In this document: positions 28,563 to 37,954 of the stretch, in pieces
Position numbering within the stretch: the stretch's first letter is position 1
How the letters are laid out: each line of letters begins with the position of its first letter
NCBI GenBank assembly: GCA_002709565.1
Contig: PAPY01000003.1
Coordinates: forward strand, 1 to 64,000
Direction: 5' to 3'
Origin: Legionellales bacterium
Lineage (GTDB): Bacteria > Pseudomonadota > Gammaproteobacteria > UBA1113
Length of the DNA stretch: 64,000 bases
Notes under the pieces: model-generated
Seen by the model: only the letters and a program-made list of their open reading frames with translations
What the model was told of the DNA's origin: nothing
Databases searched by the model: none
Position numbers and translations under genes: made by a program

Positions 28563-29177
28563 CTAACCAGCTGATAGCCCGAACGTCCATAATAAACCAA
28601 GATATTTGACGGTCTGAAGAATGTATTTGTCATCGTCAGTCACCTTCTTCATCAGTATGGCACCGTGAATATAACTGAGACTTTTTCGGGCGATTCGTTT
28701 AGCTTTATGCATGCCATGTATTGGATATAGCAAAGTTATTATTGACTCTTGCCATGTGTCAATAAATAGTCGGATTGCTTGTCTTATGCTCAGTGGCATG
28801 CCTTCAACTTCACCTGAAAGAGAAGCAATGGTAGCTGCATACTTTGAGTTAAGAATATAGTCTTCAGTTGCCTTAATGAACGCTTCTAGCTTTTCCTCTG
28901 GCTCAAAGACATTATCATCAGCGACTGAAAATATATTAGTATCACAATCCTGATATATCCGTGAAATTACAGCAAGTGATATATCTTCTTTTTTTGAAAA
29001 ATGGTAAAAGACACTGGCTTTTTTGAGTTGACATGTATCTGCAATCATCGCAATTGATGTGCCATGATATCCATATTGATTGAATAGCTTACATGAAGCA
29101 TCAATGATTTTTTGATTGGTACGTTTGCTAGTTCTGATATTGTTATCATTGGAACTACTATTCATTATATTAGACAT
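28563..29177 (-). CDS. TetR family transcriptional regulator
   Basis: N-terminal DNA-binding HTH at about residues 20-65 of a 204-residue protein (KIIDASCKLFNQYGYHGTSIAMIADTCQLKKASVFYHFSKKEDI), which is the TetR signature, then a helical ligand domain. The ATG at 29177 has GAGGA upstream; the longer frame runs through the response-regulator gene and was rejected. It lies 14 bases after the response-regulator stop, so the two are cotranscribed. The ligand and targets are unknown; an inverted repeat upstream of the operon (29640-29658) is a candidate operator. Confidence 0.88.
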   Translation of the reverse strand: MSNIMNSSSNDNNIRTSKRTNQKIIDASCKLFNQYGYHGTSIAMIADTCQLKKASVFYHFSKKEDISLAVISRIYQDCDTNIFSVADDNVFEPEEKLEAFIKATEDYILNSKYAATIASLSGEVEGMPLSIRQAIRLFIDTWQESIITLLYPIHGMHKAKRIARKSLSYIHGAILMKKVTDDDKYILQTVKYLGLLWTFGLSAG

Positions 29178-29191
29178 GATTCTTCCTCTCC

Positions 29192-29590
29192 CTAGGCAAC
29201 ACTTGCTGGTTTTTTGGATTGAGTCCAGCGTTTGATGGTTTTTTCTAACACCTCGGCAGGTGATGGTTTGCTGAGAAAGTCGCTCATTCCAGCATCCAGG
29301 CATTTTTGTTGGTAATCTTTGCCATGGGTTGTTAGAGCAACTATCGGCGTTGATTGGTTTTGTCCGTGACGACGAATTAATTTAGTGGCCTCAATACCAT
29401 CAAAATCAGGGAGTCCAATATCCATGAATATAAGATCGTAATCACAAATCTCAGAAAGATTAACTGATTCTAAGCCTGTCTTGGCTAGTGTTACATCACA
29501 GCCGATACCACGTAACAACTCTGAGTTGATTTTTTGTAGCATAGGTGAGTCTTCTACTAATAATACTTTTGTGTGAGTTAACATTTTCAT
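29192..29590 (-). CDS. Single-domain response regulator
   Basis: A lone receiver domain of 132 residues with no output domain. The acidic pocket Glu13-Asp14, phosphoacceptor Asp57 (FMDIGLP), Thr87 and Lys108 (LSKPS) are all present. The sequence is closest to receivers of hybrid kinases (SDFLSKPSPAEVLEKTIKRW). No histidine kinase is nearby, so it must take phosphate from a kinase encoded elsewhere. It is the first gene of a two-gene operon with TetR, an unusual pairing. Confidence 0.9.
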   Translation of the reverse strand: MKMLTHTKVLLVEDSPMLQKINSELLRGIGCDVTLAKTGLESVNLSEICDYDLIFMDIGLPDFDGIEATKLIRRHGQNQSTPIVALTTHGKDYQQKCLDAGMSDFLSKPSPAEVLEKTIKRWTQSKKPASVA

Positions 29591-30165
29591 ACTCCTTCAA
29601 GCAAGAGCCGTCTCAGCTCTTAGGTAATCCAATCATCCAAATTTCTATAACAGAAATTGATTGGCGGTCAATTTACGTTTGAATGTTCAGCAAGCTTTTC
29701 AGCCTATTGCTGGCATTCCCTCTGTGATTGTTAGCGGTTAGATGAGTCCTATTTATATCTGCCTAACCAACGTTCACAAGCGTTATGAGACCACGTCTGG
29801 AAAAAAGACAAAATAGCTAATCCTCTCTATGCAAATTATCTATAGAGAATTACTATGGAAATTTCTATATTGTAAATTATTAGGGGTAATCTTTATGATT
29901 ATCATCCGCAATAAAAAAGCATCTATTTATCATATGGTTATTACCCATGAATAGCTCAACTAAATTTTTTTGTTAAAGATTTACCGAATGAGGAAAGATA
30001 ATTTTTATGATAGGCAATGATTGTGAATGAGATAAAGCGTTCTGTCTTACGAAAATCATGGCAAATGTCTCACATGGTGTAAATAGCAATCCATAGCCTC
30101 TACGGGTAGCTATTGTTATGGTTATGCATATTGTTATTTTTCTACTTAGAAGGGCGATTTATCCG
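29591..30165. other. AT-rich divergent intergenic region with an operator-like inverted repeat
   Basis: This 575-base stretch separates the response-regulator/TetR operon from the MFS gene. It holds a perfect inverted repeat AATTTCT-ataac-AGAAATT (29640-29658), 50 bases upstream of the response-regulator start. A second AATTTCTATA occurs at 29860-29869, next to an inverted repeat tctctat/atagaga (29824-29848). Both could be TetR sites. No further gene was found. Confidence 0.4.
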
Positions 30166-31386
30166 ATGGATCACCGAAAATATCATCCCTGGCTAATTTG
30201 TTTTACTGTGTCACTGTTCTTTCTCTATGTTTTTTTGCAAATGAATGCATTGAATGCTATCAGTGTTGATCTTATTAAAGCCTATAATCTTTCAAATACT
30301 GGCCTTGGTATACTTTCAGCCAGTTATCTATTGGCATTAGCCCTATTTTTTCTACCTGTGGGTATACTATTAGATCATTTCTCAATTCGCTATATGATAT
30401 TGATAGGTATGGGGCTTGAGATACTCGCTGTTTTCTTATTTGCAATGGCGCCAAACTTACTAATTGCGATACTGGCTCGATTTGTGTGTGGGGGGATCCA
30501 TGCATTAGCTTTCCTCGCGTGCCTTCGACTTGCTAGTCGCTGGTTGCCTCAGCGTCTGGGCCTTGCTATCGGCATGATTGTCACAATAGGTATGGTTGGT
30601 GGATTACTCGCGCAGCTACCATTTACCTTACTGTTACATATCCTACAATGGCGATGGGTTTTCATTGTGCTAGGGATTATTGGGATCGGCTTCTGGGGGC
30701 TATTTGCCTTTATCATTTATGATAATCCTTCAATGCCTATGGCAGATAGGCCGAGTCATTCGGTTCTGAGTGAGCTTGGACAAGTGATTACTTCCAGCCA
30801 AAATTGGCTATGTGCCTTATATGCGAGTTTACTTAATTTACCCTTGATTCTATTAGGTGCGCTGTGGGGGACTCTCTATCTAACTCATGAGACTGGACTC
30901 AATACAACTCAAGCTGCCTGGGTGCTATCAATGATATATCTAGGCTTAATGATTGGATCACCTGTAGTAGGATGGATCTCTGATCGTATTCCATCGCGAA
31001 AGAAGCCGATGATTCTAGGAGCTTTATTTTCTTTAATTTTGATTTGCCTGATATTCTTTGCATGTCATTTATCGTTTTATATGTTACTGATATTATTTCT
31101 CAGTTTAAGTGTAATGACTAGTGCTCAGGTGCTGAGTTATCCGACCATATCTGAGTCTAATTTGCCTTCTGTAGAGAGCACATCACTTGGTTTTGCAAGC
31201 ATTATTATTATGGGTGGTGGTGCAGTTGCTCAACCTCTATTTGGTTGGCTGGTAGAGCATGGAGTGCCATCTTTTCAGCGTATATTTGGGTTCAATAGTT
31301 ACCACGCTGCATTCTTCATTATTCCATTGGGGCTTCTTTGTAGTCTTATAATATCAACATTTATTGAAGAGACTAAAGCATCATAG
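30166..31386 (+). CDS. MFS transporter
   Basis: A 406-residue inner-membrane permease with 12 predicted helices of the major facilitator superfamily. The loop 2-3 signature is visible as GILLDHFSIRYMI, and the loop 8-9 equivalent as VVGWISDRIPSRKKP. It resembles the nitrate/oxalate/sugar-phosphate-type MFS group seen in many Legionella-like genomes, but the substrate cannot be named. The ATG at 30166 (GAAGGG upstream) is preferred over an ATG at 30118. Its end overlaps the convergent aldo/keto reductase gene by six bases. Confidence 0.85.
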   Translation: MDHRKYHPWLICFTVSLFFLYVFLQMNALNAISVDLIKAYNLSNTGLGILSASYLLALALFFLPVGILLDHFSIRYMILIGMGLEILAVFLFAMAPNLLIAILARFVCGGIHALAFLACLRLASRWLPQRLGLAIGMIVTIGMVGGLLAQLPFTLLLHILQWRWVFIVLGIIGIGFWGLFAFIIYDNPSMPMADRPSHSVLSELGQVITSSQNWLCALYASLLNLPLILLGALWGTLYLTHETGLNTTQAAWVLSMIYLGLMIGSPVVGWISDRIPSRKKPMILGALFSLILICLIFFACHLSFYMLLILFLSLSVMTSAQVLSYPTISESNLPSVESTSLGFASIIIMGGGAVAQPLFGWLVEHGVPSFQRIFGFNSYHAAFFIIPLGLLCSLIISTFIEETKAS

Positions 31387-32379
31387 TGCAAGTTCTTTAA
31401 TACCTGACTTCTGTTTTTCTGATGAGTTTGTGCTGTTGTCACCTGAGAGAGGTGTTTGTTGCTGTTGTGTGGCATTGATCGCTGATGTAATATTTTCAAT
31501 AACTTCTTCTATCGAGCGATGTCCGACGATACATGAAGCGGCACCTTCCTGTTTCAAAATAAAACCTATGGCAGCTTCGCGTAATTTTTCTGGGGTTTTG
31601 TAATGCTCAGTTATCATTTTATTCACAGCGTTTAAAAGCCCATTAACTTTGCCTGGATTCAAGTTAACATTCCAGCGCCAATAATCATCTTCAGTTGGTA
31701 AGTCATTTATCGTGTGGAATTTACCGCTTAAATAGCCGCGTTTGAATGGTCCACCTACTAAGATGCCAATGCCATGTTGTCTCGCTAATTCGATTGCTTC
31801 GGCACATTGTTTATCAAGTAGATTATACTGAAGCATGATTACATCGATCTGTTGTTTAAGTGCTGCATGGACATGTTCAGGTTCGGCCTCAAAGCTATAA
31901 CCAATAGACTTAATATACCCTTGTGCTTGTAGTGTTTGTAAAACAGTAATAGCTTGTTGGTCATGAATAACTTGTAAAGAAGGTGCATGTATTAGACAAA
32001 TATCCACATAGTCAGTTTTGAGTCGTCTGAGGGATTGGGTGAAGTGTTCAACTAAGCGAGCTGGCTCGTAATTAGCTCGATGACTATATTCATCAAATTG
32101 TCCCAGTTTAAGACAATAAATTACTTTATCGCGGCGGTTCTCAAACGCTATACCTAATCGTTCTTGCGCTCGGCTTTGAAGGTAGTTGTTTTCATCTTTG
32201 TATTGACCGTAAACGGTAGCCACATCAAAGATATTAACACCTAGATCATTAGCCTTCCTAAGCAACTCTATTTGTTCATCATCTGAATCTGCATACCATC
32301 GATGCCCACCAAGCTGCCAAGTGCCAAAACCTATAGTGCTAACGTCATAACCGGTATTACCTAATTTGCGATATTTCAT
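31381..32379 (-). CDS. Aldo/keto reductase
   Basis: NADPH-dependent oxidoreductase with a TIM-barrel fold, 332 residues. The catalytic tetrad is complete: Asp52 and Tyr57 (FDVATVYG), Lys91 (YCLKLG) and His131 (CLIHAPS). Cofactor-binding elements GGPFKRGYLSGKF and VGHRSIEEVIENI are in the usual C-terminal places, followed by a Gln/Ser-rich tail of about 35 residues. The ATG at 32379 has AAGGTGG seven bases upstream; a GTG three codons earlier is the alternative. The substrate is unknown. Confidence 0.9.
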   Translation of the reverse strand: MKYRKLGNTGYDVSTIGFGTWQLGGHRWYADSDDEQIELLRKANDLGVNIFDVATVYGQYKDENNYLQSRAQERLGIAFENRRDKVIYCLKLGQFDEYSHRANYEPARLVEHFTQSLRRLKTDYVDICLIHAPSLQVIHDQQAITVLQTLQAQGYIKSIGYSFEAEPEHVHAALKQQIDVIMLQYNLLDKQCAEAIELARQHGIGILVGGPFKRGYLSGKFHTINDLPTEDDYWRWNVNLNPGKVNGLLNAVNKMITEHYKTPEKLREAAIGFILKQEGAASCIVGHRSIEEVIENITSAINATQQQQTPLSGDNSTNSSEKQKSGIKELAL

Positions 32380-32828
32380 AGTGTCCACCTTTCGTTTCTG
32401 TAACAGATGTTGATCCCGACCGAATGGTTTAAAGTAACGACTTGGTCAAAGATGGCTGACTAAAGGCGCTATTTATAATCATTTATCGGAAAATTTCGCA
32501 TTTAATGCTTTTAGTCAAAGCGAGTTTACAGAAATGAGGCTGGTTTGAACAGCCAAAATAGTTGATTTAAACGATAAATTTTACCGAGTGATAGGGACTT
32601 TTTTAAACATGTGTCTCATTAGTGTCATTAAAATTTAAGGCATAGATACTGCCAACATACTGATAAATAGAAAATTTTATCCGCTGACTTTGTTTTTGTT
32701 TGCTTTTTGCACATTGGCTTCAAGCAAAAATTGATTCTATACTGATCAATTATGATTAATCAGTAGAATTTATAGCTGGCATAATTCTGTATGGCGGCTG
32801 ATTCTGCAAGAGAACATAGGCCGATATA
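32380..32828. promoter_or_regulatory. Intergenic region with a promoter/operator-like site
   Basis: In this 449-base divergent region, TTGGCT (32714-32719) and TATACT (32738-32743), 18 bases apart, form a plausible promoter for the 452-aa gene. The -10 box abuts an imperfect palindrome CTGAT...ATCAG (32742-32763) that could be an operator. The rest is AT-rich with nothing recognised. Confidence 0.4.
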
Positions 32829-34187
32829 ATGGCTATTCAGCGATTAGCACTAAAAGCAAAATATACCCTTGGCTTTGAGGAGTTAGCTTGGGAAGACGTC
32901 AGATCACGTGTAAGGCAGGTAAATCCTGATTTAGTCCGTATCATCGATGAATTTGAGCCCAGCAAAGAGCACACATTTATTTTAGCGAAATATCCTTACG
33001 GGTCCTATATTCGCAGTGACGGTGTGAATTATTTTCCTACTGAAACAGGTACACTTGCATCACTAGATGATTCTAGCATGTCTAATCATTTGAAATCGCA
33101 ATTATCTTATAGTACATCGCCATTAGGTTTGGTACTCGATAAGTGTGTTGAGGTTTTTGCTGAGTCACCAGGTAAAGAGCGATCTATTCCGTTTAAGATA
33201 TTTGGACAAGGGGTTACTTTTGGCGTATGGGAGTTGATGGAGTTTCCACAGATTTCACTCCGTCAGAATTGGACTTGGGATATTTCAGCAGGTGCAAGAT
33301 CATTATTCATGCTGACGAGTATTGGTCAGGTTGCTGCTCATGAACGGTTGCAACGTGAATTTAAATTGCGCTCATACGTGCCAGATACTATTTTTGATCA
33401 TCATAAAATATTCAAAGAAATAGTTCATCATAGCGATACAGACTGGTGCACGGAAGTTTTATTCTTTACTAAAAAATGGCTCGAGCCCAATGACAAAAAC
33501 CTTGGCTGGATTAAGTTACGTGAATATTGGGCAAGACAAGCATGGTGGCAAATTCAGTATTGGGCCAATCGTGTAACACTGAATTTGAATTGGGAACAAT
33601 TTATTGCGGAGCTAACACGCCGCAAAATTAAATTGAATGCATATTTGCTTGATACTATTAAGCAGCTTGTCTCGATTGGGACGGGTACTATTACAGGGTT
33701 TCGCCCAGTTGATGAAAATGAAATTGTCGCGCCAACAAGCATTATTGAAGATGCCTATTTAGATATTTACCACCTAAAGCGCTATGCACCCATGATAATG
33801 CAGCCGGATTTTGTTCTGCCTGACTCAGATACTAAAGCAGTCTATTATTCTCTACAATATCCAACATTACCTGAGAAACCACCGGCGCTTAAAAGCTTTC
33901 CAAGTACAATGAAAATGATCCGGCAATTAAAATCTCTGATGGATATTTTTTTGGAAATGATGGATGGGTATCAACCAGTTAATGATGCAAAATTGCTGGA
34001 CTTTAACGATCATATTAAATTTGATTATTTTCACAATGAAGAAGATAGGCTTGGTTTGATTCGCCCAACCGGTGAGCTTATTATTGAAGACCCAATACTT
34101 AAAAGCTGCCCAGACAGATTTAGCAAACGCCCAGCTCCCGAAGGCTGTCACTTCTTTCGTGGCTGTGTGCGCATTTCGCTTGAGTAA
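32829..34187 (+). CDS. Hypothetical protein, 452 aa
   Basis: Not recognised. It is a soluble protein without signal peptide or membrane segment, rich in aromatic residues. A central Trp-rich segment at about residues 216-255 reads WLEPNDKNLGWIKLREYWARQ and then AWWQIQYWANRV. Four cysteines lie near or after the middle, three of them in the last 40 residues (SCPDRF, GCHFF, GCVRI). The upstream promoter and uninterrupted frame support expression. It converges with wrbA, and no operon partner offers a clue to its role. Confidence 0.7.
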   Translation: MAIQRLALKAKYTLGFEELAWEDVRSRVRQVNPDLVRIIDEFEPSKEHTFILAKYPYGSYIRSDGVNYFPTETGTLASLDDSSMSNHLKSQLSYSTSPLGLVLDKCVEVFAESPGKERSIPFKIFGQGVTFGVWELMEFPQISLRQNWTWDISAGARSLFMLTSIGQVAAHERLQREFKLRSYVPDTIFDHHKIFKEIVHHSDTDWCTEVLFFTKKWLEPNDKNLGWIKLREYWARQAWWQIQYWANRVTLNLNWEQFIAELTRRKIKLNAYLLDTIKQLVSIGTGTITGFRPVDENEIVAPTSIIEDAYLDIYHLKRYAPMIMQPDFVLPDSDTKAVYYSLQYPTLPEKPPALKSFPSTMKMIRQLKSLMDIFLEMMDGYQPVNDAKLLDFNDHIKFDYFHNEEDRLGLIRPTGELIIEDPILKSCPDRFSKRPAPEGCHFFRGCVRISLE

Positions 34188-34226
34188 TATTAAGTAGTTT
34201 GTTTCTACGAGTTGATGTTATCTAAC

Positions 34227-34904
<678 letters not shown>

Positions 34905-34915
34905 CTAGGGGATCC

Positions 34916-36145
34916 ATGATAAACCTTTTGCGCCAATGGGGCTATTTTTTTAAGTGCATTTTTGTACGCTTTTTTCGTGATGGCTGTATCTACCGTTCTT
35001 CCGCCCTGACCTTTACCTCGCTGTTGGCTATGGTGCCATTAATGTTGGTGAGTGTGTCTATCCTCTCAGCGTTCCCGGTGTTTAAATCCCTCGGCGAGAC
35101 GGTGCAAAACTTTGTCTTTGCCAATTTCGTTCCCAGTGCTGGGGAAGTAGTAAAAACCTACCTGCATCAATTCGTGCAGCAAGCCTCGCAATTGTCGTTG
35201 GTGGGAATTTTGTTTCTGTTAGTCACGGCGGTGTTATTATTATTTACCATTGAACAATCCTTCAATGCCATTTGGCGGGTGCGCAAACACCGCAAAGGGG
35301 TAGCAGCATTCATGATGTATTGGGCGGTGTTGACCTTGTCGCCGATTTTGATCGGCGCGAGTTTTGCTGTGAGTACCTATTTATTATCCTTGCCGTTGAT
35401 TTCAGATACTGCTCAGCACTTGGGTTTTGGTAAGTTACTGTTGACCAGCACGCCTTATATATTGGCGGTTATCACTTTTACGATTTTGTATGTGGCGATC
35501 CCTAATTGTTACGTCCCCTTGCGTTATGGTTTCATCGGTGGGGTAGTGGCGGCTATTTTGTTTGAATGTGCTAAGTACGGTTTTACCGCCTATATCAAAT
35601 TCTTTCCGACTTATGAATTAGTTTACGGTGCGTTGGCGAGTATTCCGTTATTTTTATTATGGCTCTATGTGTCGTGGTTAATTATCTTGTTTGGTGCAGA
35701 ATTAACTTATGGGTTAACGTTTCACCGTGCACTGCGTACTGACACGCGCTTGCATGCCTTTGCCCACAGTTTTCGTTGGTTGGCCTACCTTTGGCAGGCT
35801 CAGACGGATGGCCGTGGATTATCTCTGCGGCAATTGGTGAACCAGGATTTGACGAATTATGATGTTGCCCCGGATGAGCAGATGGAGATGTTGCTCAAGT
35901 GCCATCTCGTACAACACACTAATGGCAGTAAATATGTCTTATGCCGTGACTTGTCAGCCTTGAGTTTGCGGGAGCTTTATAAAATTCTACCCTGGAAGTT
36001 ACCAGAGCTAGACGATTTGCAACAAGATAATCCCTGGGACAAAAAGCTCGCCCAAGCACTAACACCATTACAGTCAAACATGGCCGATGAGTTAGGCATG
36101 ACGGTAGTGGATGTGTTTCAGCAAGATGGTGGAAAAACTACTTAA
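34916..36145 (+). CDS. YihY/BrkB family inner-membrane protein
   Basis: A 409-residue protein. The first ~280 residues form six membrane helices with the family motifs RDGCIYRSSALTFTSLLAMVPLM, FTIEQSFNAIWRVRKHR and YGALASIPLFLLWLYVSWLIILFGAELTY. The last ~120 residues form a soluble winged-helix-like tail. Members were once called ribonuclease BN, wrongly; the true function is unknown. Its stop overlaps the end of the convergent ATPase gene by eight bases. Confidence 0.9.
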   Translation: MINLLRQWGYFFKCIFVRFFRDGCIYRSSALTFTSLLAMVPLMLVSVSILSAFPVFKSLGETVQNFVFANFVPSAGEVVKTYLHQFVQQASQLSLVGILFLLVTAVLLLFTIEQSFNAIWRVRKHRKGVAAFMMYWAVLTLSPILIGASFAVSTYLLSLPLISDTAQHLGFGKLLLTSTPYILAVITFTILYVAIPNCYVPLRYGFIGGVVAAILFECAKYGFTAYIKFFPTYELVYGALASIPLFLLWLYVSWLIILFGAELTYGLTFHRALRTDTRLHAFAHSFRWLAYLWQAQTDGRGLSLRQLVNQDLTNYDVAPDEQMEMLLKCHLVQHTNGSKYVLCRDLSALSLRELYKILPWKLPELDDLQQDNPWDKKLAQALTPLQSNMADELGMTVVDVFQQDGGKTT

Positions 36146-37586
36146 GCAGATCATCAAGTTCGACTTCACCATCTACTAACTCATCACTATACATATTGGG
36201 TTTTACGCCACCAGCCGTAATCATGGCCAGTAGTAATTGTTTTTTAGTGCCGGTGTGTTTGGCAAAGACTTCCAGCTTGTTGGTTAAGTTCTTGGCGGTA
36301 GTTTTATCAATAACAAATGGTGTACGATTGTATTTGATTTCACAAATGGTGATGGTGTCATCATCGCGATCAAACAATAAATCAATTTGTGCGCCAGTCT
36401 CCTCAGCCTTCGCGCTAAATTGCCAGCTACCAATGTCTGCGCCGCTAGGGATGTTGAGGCCGGCTTGAATTTGCGGGAGATGTTTATAACAAATCGCCTC
36501 AAAGGCAAGGCCAGACCACGATGCCCAACTTTGTGAACCAGATTTAGATTGCCAGTAGTCTGAGCCATGTGACAAGCGCTGGATGGTTTTCAGGTTAGGT
36601 TCAACCCAGCGTAAATAGAATAGGGTAAACTCATCGACAACTTTATAGTAACTGCCTTTCTCTTTGTGGCCATAGGGAATGAACTCCAAAATAAAGCCAG
36701 CCTCTTGCAGTTCCTGTAAGCGCTGGTGGGTTCGACCACTATCAGGTATATGCTCGGCCTCGATAAGTTCGGTGCGCCTAATGCCCTTGGGTTTGCTGGC
36801 AATAGCTCGAATAATATCGATATAGTAATCAGGATTTTTGAACAGTGAGCCAAATAGTCGCTCAAATTCGCTCACCAGCGTACCATCTTTTTGGAAAAAT
36901 AATTCATCGATATTTTGTACAGCGGATAAGCCTTTTTGTAATAAGGCCCAGTAGTGCGGGATGCCGCCAAGTACCATGTATAAATCAAGAATTTGTTTTT
37001 GGCTAAATTTAAGCTTCAATGAACTGACGAACTGATTAATTTCATTCAGTGTAAACGGCGCTAGGCTTATGGTACGTGTAACACGATTATAAAGCCCGCC
37101 TTTATTATTGATGATCTTGTTAATGATCCATGAAGCTGATGAGCCGCAAACTATGAGTTTAATACGCTTATCGTGGGACCAATAGCGATTCCAATAATAA
37201 TCCAACGCTTGCAATAATCCGGAGCGAGGTGTTGCCATCCAGGGGAGCTCATCGAAAAACAATACAATTTTTTTACCCGGTTCTATACGTTCGAAAGCAC
37301 TGTTTAAGTCATCAAAAGCCTCTTTCCAACGGTTTCTTGCAGCAATAGGAGCGCCGCCATAGAAGGTTAAGCCAATTTGTTTGGCAAATTCTTCCAATTG
37401 TTCCGATAGATTGCCATCTTTGAGTCCAGAGCAGTAGAAGAAGACGCAGTCCTCGGTCTGGAAAAAGTTCTTGATGAGAAAGGTCTTACCAACACGGCGA
37501 CGGCCGTAGATTGCGATGAACTCGGCTTTTGCGGAGTTGAATAGTTGTTTTAACAGCTTCTTTTCTTTATGACGTCCTATGAGCAT
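36138..37586 (-). CDS. AAA ATPase with C-terminal DUF234/nuclease-like domain
   Basis: The 482-residue protein belongs to the archaeal-type ATPase group. Walker A is GRRRVGKT (28-35), Walker B is IVLFFDELPW with Asp112-Glu113, and the sensor segment is IVCGSSASWI. A winged-helix part (SKPKGIRRTELIEAE) follows. The C-terminal domain reads GAQIDLLFD ... ITICEIKYNRT (about 395-416), fitting a PD-(D/E)xK nuclease core (D-x-ExK). Such genes are widespread and often mobile; their biological task is largely unproven. Its start lies 17 bases from a cluster of long hairpins occupying the whole upstream region. Confidence 0.85.
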   Translation of the reverse strand: MLIGRHKEKKLLKQLFNSAKAEFIAIYGRRRVGKTFLIKNFFQTEDCVFFYCSGLKDGNLSEQLEEFAKQIGLTFYGGAPIAARNRWKEAFDDLNSAFERIEPGKKIVLFFDELPWMATPRSGLLQALDYYWNRYWSHDKRIKLIVCGSSASWIINKIINNKGGLYNRVTRTISLAPFTLNEINQFVSSLKLKFSQKQILDLYMVLGGIPHYWALLQKGLSAVQNIDELFFQKDGTLVSEFERLFGSLFKNPDYYIDIIRAIASKPKGIRRTELIEAEHIPDSGRTHQRLQELQEAGFILEFIPYGHKEKGSYYKVVDEFTLFYLRWVEPNLKTIQRLSHGSDYWQSKSGSQSWASWSGLAFEAICYKHLPQIQAGLNIPSGADIGSWQFSAKAEETGAQIDLLFDRDDDTITICEIKYNRTPFVIDKTTAKNLTNKLEVFAKHTGTKKQLLLAMITAGGVKPNMYSDELVDGEVELDDLLK

Positions 37587-37602
37587 TCTCTGTACCTTAT
37601 TT

Positions 37603-37690
37603 TAACCCGCCATTTATAGAAATTTATAAGTGGCGGGTTATTTAAAAAATCGGTTTAAACCGCCACTTATAAGGTATTATAAATGGCGGG
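37603..37690. repeat. Hairpin cluster A (first 88-bp unit)
   Basis: Two stem-loops built from the motif CCGCCAYTTATA: the first at 37603-37640 (16-bp arms, one mismatch, six-base loop), the second at about 37657-37692. It aligns without gaps over 88 bp to cluster B (37850-37937). The two clusters thus hold eight copies of the motif in alternating orientation. Confidence 0.9.
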
Positions 37691-37790
37691 TTAAAATCAG
37701 GCAAGTTTTATATTATTTTCGCTATCTTAGTGGTAACCCTTTGATTTCATTGAATAAATATTGAAATAAAGAGAAGGGGGGTTATTTAGG

Positions 37791-37819
37791 ATATTGATTT
37801 TACAGGCTATTTATGTCAA
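37791..37819 (-). promoter_or_regulatory. Candidate promoter between the hairpin clusters
   Basis: On the minus strand TTGACA (37819-37814) is followed after 17 bases by CAATAT (37796-37791). It would transcribe through cluster A into the ATPase gene. The -10 match is weak, so the assignment is tentative. This central stretch (37691-37849) is AT-rich and free of the motif. Confidence 0.3.
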
Positions 37820-37846
37820 AAAATACGTCAAATTCTCTTTGTGACA

Positions 37847-37940
37847 AAATAACCCGCCACTTATAAATTTCTATAAGTGGCGGGTTATTTGAAAATCTGG
37901 TTTAAGCCGCCACTTATAAATCTCGATAAATGGCGGGATA
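37847..37940. repeat. Hairpin cluster B (second 88-bp unit)
   Basis: The first stem-loop (37847-37890) is perfect: 19-bp arms beginning aaataacccgccac and a six-base loop. The second (about 37905-37940) pairs CCGCCACTTAT with ATAAATGGCGG. Direct-repeat partner of cluster A at a distance of 247 bp. It begins only 14 bases after the proS stop codon, so it may also end proS transcription. Confidence 0.9.
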
Positions 37941-37954
37941 TCTTCATAATCGCT

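Noticed and set aside
37603-37940. CRISPR array
   Set aside because: The repeated units alternate in orientation and form hairpins; there are no regular unique spacers and no cas genes nearby.
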